Part shown: piece by piece, positions 60,590 through 64,000 of the stretch
How the letters are laid out: every line of letters begins with the position of its first letter
How positions within the stretch are numbered: position 1 is the stretch's first letter
From: an uncultured Bacillota bacterium
Lineage (GTDB): Bacteria; Bacillota; Dehalobacteriia; UBA7702
Assembly: GCA_934702375.1 (NCBI GenBank)
Contig: CAKUYE010000010.1
Span: forward strand, 1 to 64,000
Direction of reading: 5' to 3'
Length of the DNA: 64,000 bases
Position numbers and translations under genes: made by a program
Notes under the pieces: generated by a model
The model's input: only the letters and a program-made list of their open reading frames with translations
Database searches by the model: none
What the model was told of the DNA's origin: nothing

Positions 60590-62662
60590 ATGTCTTTAAC
60601 CGTAAACTCCGTAACCTGGATCGCATTGCTCTCCGGTGTGTTAGCCCTGCTCTTTGCGGCTTATCATGCTCACAGAGTCAATAGTGAAGAACCCGGTACG
60701 GAAAGAATGAAGGAAATCAGCGGCGCTATTCATGAAGGCGCTATGGCTTTCCTTGCAAGTGAGTACAAAATCATTGCCATCGTAGTTGTTCTCTTAATCG
60801 GGATTATCGTAGCCTGTGGCTTCGGTACCGGCAATGGTGCAGAAACCTTGAACCCCTTGACCGCAATTCCCTATGTGATCGGTGCGTTCTGCTCTGTTTT
60901 GGCTGGTAACATTGGTATGCGTATTGCTACCAAAGCGAACGTCAGAACTGCCAACGCCGCTCAGCGCGGCAGCAACGCTGCTCTCGGTATCGCTTTTTCC
61001 GGCGGTGCTGTTATGGGTCTCTGTGTTGTAGGTCTTGGTCTCGTTGGTCTTGGCATCACTTTCTTCATTTTCTACATCTTATTCCCCGATATGCCCGAAG
61101 TCACCCGTGCTTCCGTTATCAATGGTTTTGCTCTCGGTGCTTCTTCTATTGCTCTCTTCGGTCGTGTTGGCGGCGGTATCTATACCAAAGCTGCTGACGT
61201 CGGTGCTGACCTTGTCGGTAAGGTTGAAGCCGGTATCCCCGAAGACGATCCCCGTAACCCTGCTACCATCGCCGATAACGTCGGTGACAACGTTGGTGAC
61301 GTTGCCGGTATGGGTTCCGACCTTTACGAATCCTATTGCGGCGCTATCATCGCAGCTATCGCTCTTGGTGCTACTCTCTTTGCGGATTCCGCAATGGGCG
61401 TGATCGTACCTGTTCTGATTTCCTGCGTTGGTGTTGTTGCATCCATCATCGGTACTTTCTTTGTTCGCACCAGCGAAGGCGCAAATGCCCAGAAAGCTTT
61501 GAATCTCGGCAGCGGTATTGCCATGGTTCTTGCTTTGATCGGCGCATTCTTCATCTGCCTGCTTCTTCCCGAACCTACCGAAGGTACCTTCCCTATCGCT
61601 TACAAATACGGCGCATTTATCGCCGTTGCCTGCGGTTTGATCGCCGGCTTCATCATTGGGAAATTGACGGAATACTATACTTCCTTCGATTACAAACCCG
61701 TTAAGAAAATTGCAGAATCCTGCGAAACCGGTACTGCTACAAACATCATTTCCGGTATCGCTACCGGGATGCTTTCTACCGCACTCCCCATTATCGTTAT
61801 CGTTATCGCCATTTTGGTTGCATATTCTTTTGCCAGCCTTTATGGTATTGCTCTCTCCGCCGTTGGTATGCTTGCAACCACCGGTATCATCGTAGCTGTT
61901 GACGCTTACGGCCCCATCGCCGACAATGCCGGCGGTATTGCCGAAATGAGCGAAATGGATCCCCATATCCGTGAAATCACCGATGCTCTTGACGCTGTTG
62001 GTAACACCACCGCCGCAATCGGTAAAGGTTTTGCTATCGGTTCTGCAGCATTGACTGCTCTTTCCCTTTTCTCTGCTTACACCCAGGCAGTTGATCTTCC
62101 CATCATCAACATCCTTGATCCGAAAGTTGTCGCTGGTCTCTTCATCGGCGGTATGCTTCCCTTCCTTTTCTCTGCCCTTACCATGCAGGCCGTTGGTCGT
62201 GCAGCAAGTAAGATGATCGAAGAAGTTCGTCGTCAGTTCAGAGAAATCCCCGGTATCCTCGAAGGCAAAGCTCGCCCCGATTATACCAAATGCGTCAGCA
62301 TTTCCACCAACGCTGCATTGAAAGAAATGATCATCCCCGGTATCCTCGCCATTGAGGTTCCTCTGGTGATCGGTCTCATTCCTTTCCTTGGCAAAGAAGC
62401 TCTCGGTGGTCTCCTCGCAGGCTCTCTTGTTACCGGTTTCCTTCTGGCTGTTATGATGGCCAATGCCGGTGGTGCTTGGGATAATGCTAAGAAGTACATT
62501 GAACAGGGTCATATGGGCGGCAAAGGCTCCGATGCTCATGCTGCTGCTGTTAACGGCGACACCGTTGGCGACCCCTTCAAAGATACTTCCGGTCCTTCCT
62601 TGAATATTCTCATGAAGCTGATGACCATCGTTGCTTTGGTTTTCGCTCCCATGTTTCTGTAA
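60590..62662 (+). CDS. hppA: membrane-bound pyrophosphatase, K+-dependent type
   Basis: 690 residues with about 16 hydrophobic segments. The PPi-binding site is DVGADLVGKVEAGIPEDDPRN, followed by IADNVGDNVGDVAGMGSDLYESY. GNTTAAIGKGFAIGSAAL has Ala where K+-independent enzymes have Lys, indicating K+ dependence. It couples PPi hydrolysis to Na+ or H+ export; the ion cannot be decided here. AGGAGG upstream. Confidence 0.95.
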   Translation: MSLTVNSVTWIALLSGVLALLFAAYHAHRVNSEEPGTERMKEISGAIHEGAMAFLASEYKIIAIVVVLLIGIIVACGFGTGNGAETLNPLTAIPYVIGAFCSVLAGNIGMRIATKANVRTANAAQRGSNAALGIAFSGGAVMGLCVVGLGLVGLGITFFIFYILFPDMPEVTRASVINGFALGASSIALFGRVGGGIYTKAADVGADLVGKVEAGIPEDDPRNPATIADNVGDNVGDVAGMGSDLYESYCGAIIAAIALGATLFADSAMGVIVPVLISCVGVVASIIGTFFVRTSEGANAQKALNLGSGIAMVLALIGAFFICLLLPEPTEGTFPIAYKYGAFIAVACGLIAGFIIGKLTEYYTSFDYKPVKKIAESCETGTATNIISGIATGMLSTALPIIVIVIAILVAYSFASLYGIALSAVGMLATTGIIVAVDAYGPIADNAGGIAEMSEMDPHIREITDALDAVGNTTAAIGKGFAIGSAALTALSLFSAYTQAVDLPIINILDPKVVAGLFIGGMLPFLFSALTMQAVGRAASKMIEEVRRQFREIPGILEGKARPDYTKCVSISTNAALKEMIIPGILAIEVPLVIGLIPFLGKEALGGLLAGSLVTGFLLAVMMANAGGAWDNAKKYIEQGHMGGKGSDAHAAAVNGDTVGDPFKDTSGPSLNILMKLMTIVALVFAPMFL

Positions 62663-62684
62663 TCGACTGTTATTACATGACATT

Positions 62685-62713
62685 AAGCTCCGTCCTTTGG
62701 GCGGAGCTTTTTT
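62685..62713 (+). terminator. terminator after hppA
   Basis: AAGCTCCG/CGGAGCTT stem with a T-run. Confidence 0.85.
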
Positions 62714-62766
62714 GTGCCTATAAATCGGCTATTTCCTATTTTACGGATTTATGGTATGATATTAGC

Positions 62767-63456
62767 ATGAAGCTATCAAAAAGACTAAATGCAGTAAAAG
62801 AATACATTCCCGTTGGCTCTGTGGTTGCAGATATCGGTGCTGACCGCGGAGAGCTTTCCTATGTTTTAATTGAGGAAGGGGTTTCTCCTCACGTTATTTT
62901 GGCGGATATTTCGAAAAAATCCATTGCTCGGGCAGAACGGCTTTTCGGCGGGACCGATGCTTTGGCAAAAGCAGAATTTCGCGTTGGCGATGGTTTACGC
63001 GTGCTTCGACCGGGGGAAGCGGATATGGCTGTTTTTGCCGGTATGGGCGGCCCCACGATCTGCTCCATTTTAGAGCAAAGCCCGGAAGTGGTGTCTACTC
63101 TAAAGGGCATGATCATTCAATCGATGGGAAACAGTGATCTTGTGCGACGCACTTTGATGCAGTTGGGATTTTGCCTGAAGGACGAGATCATGATCGAAGA
63201 GGAAGGCCAGTTTTATACCATTCTATATGGGGTTCCCGGCAAAATGTTTCTGGATGAAATTGAAGTTTTTGCAGGCCCTTTTCTTCTGAAGAAAGGTGAT
63301 GCTACGCTAAAGCAATATTTCCTCCGAGAAACAGAGAAAGCAACGAGCCTATTGAAAATGCTTGAAGCGAAAGGGGAAGGGGTTTCCCGCCAAAAAGAAT
63401 TAAGAGCTTATTTAACACTTTTAAAGGCTGCGGCAGAAAGGATGATACCGCAATGA
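62767..63456 (+). CDS. trmK: tRNA (adenine(22)-N1)-methyltransferase
   Basis: 229 residues from ATG 62767; a frame start 30 codons upstream lies in the hppA terminator. KRLNAVKEYIPVGSVVADIGADRGELSYVLIEEG gives the SAM site, ADISKKSIARAER follows, and VFAGMGGPTI matches the TrmK motif. TATGAT lies 6 nt before the ATG, and there is no clear ribosome site. Overlaps the next gene by 4 nt (ATGA). Confidence 0.9.
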   Translation: MKLSKRLNAVKEYIPVGSVVADIGADRGELSYVLIEEGVSPHVILADISKKSIARAERLFGGTDALAKAEFRVGDGLRVLRPGEADMAVFAGMGGPTICSILEQSPEVVSTLKGMIIQSMGNSDLVRRTLMQLGFCLKDEIMIEEEGQFYTILYGVPGKMFLDEIEVFAGPFLLKKGDATLKQYFLRETEKATSLLKMLEAKGEGVSRQKELRAYLTLLKAAAERMIPQ

Positions 63457-64000
63457 AAATGAATGCCATCTTAAAAAAAATAGACGAGATTTGTCCTTTT
63501 TCTTATCAGGAATCCTGGGATAACAGCGGATTGCAGCTGGGAAGCGGTGAAGCGGAGGTCTCCAAGATCCTCCTGGCTTTTGATCTCACGGAAAAAATCG
63601 TTGCCGAAGCCATAGAGCGGGATGTCGATTTGATCCTTACCCATCATCCTCTTTTCTTTCGAGGCATCCGCTCCATACGTTTTGATGATGGAAAAGGCCG
63701 TATGATTGCCGCTTTGATTCAAAACCATATCAACGTCGTTTCCTGCCATACCAATCTGGATAAGGTCGGTTACGGTGTCAGTGCCGTTCTCGGCCGCCAA
63801 CTGGGCTTGCAGCATTGCCGCCCCTTTCTGGCCGAGGGGGAAGATTATGGTTTTGGCGTGATCGGCACGTTATCTTCCCCTTGCCCTTTGGGAGACTTTG
63901 CATTAGAGGTTAAATCGGCATTGGGCCTTCCTTGCCTTCGTATGGTCGGAGAGGAAGAGGCAACGGTTTACACCGTTGCGGCCATGGGGGGAGCCGGCAG
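63453..64000 (+). CDS. NIF3-family dinuclear metal protein (3' end cut by window)
   Basis: The first 182 residues are visible and the frame is open to the window edge. SYQESWDNSGLQLG, LTHHPLFFRGIRS (metal-binding His pair), INVVSCHTNLD, and LGDFALEVKSALGLPCLR at the insert domain. YqfO-type proteins sit next to trmK in Bacillota, as here. Role poorly defined; GTP cyclohydrolase-like activity has been proposed for relatives. Confidence 0.9.
   Translation, partial: MKMNAILKKIDEICPFSYQESWDNSGLQLGSGEAEVSKILLAFDLTEKIVAEAIERDVDLILTHHPLFFRGIRSIRFDDGKGRMIAALIQNHINVVSCHTNLDKVGYGVSAVLGRQLGLQHCRPFLAEGEDYGFGVIGTLSSPCPLGDFALEVKSALGLPCLRMVGEEEATVYTVAAMGGAG

Noticed and set aside
61079..62683. Long minus-strand frame opposite hppA
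   Set aside because: Shadow of the strongly biased hppA codons; residues are low-complexity Gly/Asn/Thr with no family features.

Overview
The window reads as a chromosome segment of an anaerobic Bacillota (low-GC Gram-positive lineage), most like class Clostridia. The main pointers are a SCIFF peptide with its radical SAM maturase (scfA/scfB), a hybrid-cluster protein with its ferredoxin and Crp/Fnr regulator, a K+-dependent type membrane pyrophosphatase, S-layer-homology proteins, a nifS/nifU/Rrf2 iron-sulfur cluster, and rapZ-yvcK-whiA. The family cannot be fixed from the sequence alone.

Layout. (1) 1-7.6 kb is an AT-rich accessory region. It holds six copies (four clear, two decayed) of a short YD/Rhs-repeat coding stub. 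Each stub is followed by a small membrane-protein gene; several of these are paralogues with a shared C-terminal domain. The modules are separated by rho-independent terminators, palindromic GGGACGG...GTCCC repeats and a strikingly regular array of 16-bp dyads spaced alternately about 42 and about 52 bp. I read the region as a chain of orphan polymorphic-toxin tip/immunity modules that have lost most toxin sequence. The dyad array is the least explained structure in the window. (2) 7.7-10.8 kb carries small orphan genes: two zincin-like proteins, a Cys/Gly repeat protein, a PAP2-like membrane protein and a YiiX-like papain-fold protein. (3) 10.9-18.7 kb carries a PLP decarboxylase coupled to scfB-scfA, an NrdD-tail-like small protein, hflX, an HPP membrane protein, and iscS-iscU-iscR. 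(4) 18.8-22.7 kb is the rpmG-secE-nusG-rplKAJL cluster with L1-type and L10-type leader control. rpoB/rpoC do not follow rplL. (5) 22.8-30.4 kb has an SLH/zinc-phospholipase-like protein, a membrane-anchored unknown, an M18 aminopeptidase and an ABC exporter pair of the MacB/FtsX type. (6) 30.4-40.5 kb is a single 3287-codon polyvalent protein of phage or mobile-element type. It is cut off at its 5' side directly after a terminator and ends next to tRNA-Val. (7) 40.9-47.2 kb has a large SLH/C39-like surface protein, tRNA-Thr, a Nudix hydrolase, and hcp-ferredoxin divergent from a Crp/Fnr gene. (8) 47.3-54.0 kb has rapZ-yvcK-whiA and then an unusual two-component system whose kinase carries B12-binding and PocR domains. 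(9) 54.1-64.0 kb is the lower-glycolysis operon gap-pgk-tpiA-gpmI-eno, followed by secG, hppA, trmK and a 3'-truncated NIF3-family gene.

How the genes fit together. The core genes give translation and secretion, lower glycolysis with pyrophosphate-driven ion pumping, Fe-S assembly and nitrosative-stress defence. The accessory content is cell-surface and conflict-related: the Rhs-like modules, the SLH proteins and the giant polyvalent protein. Function calls come from motifs read by eye. No database search was run.
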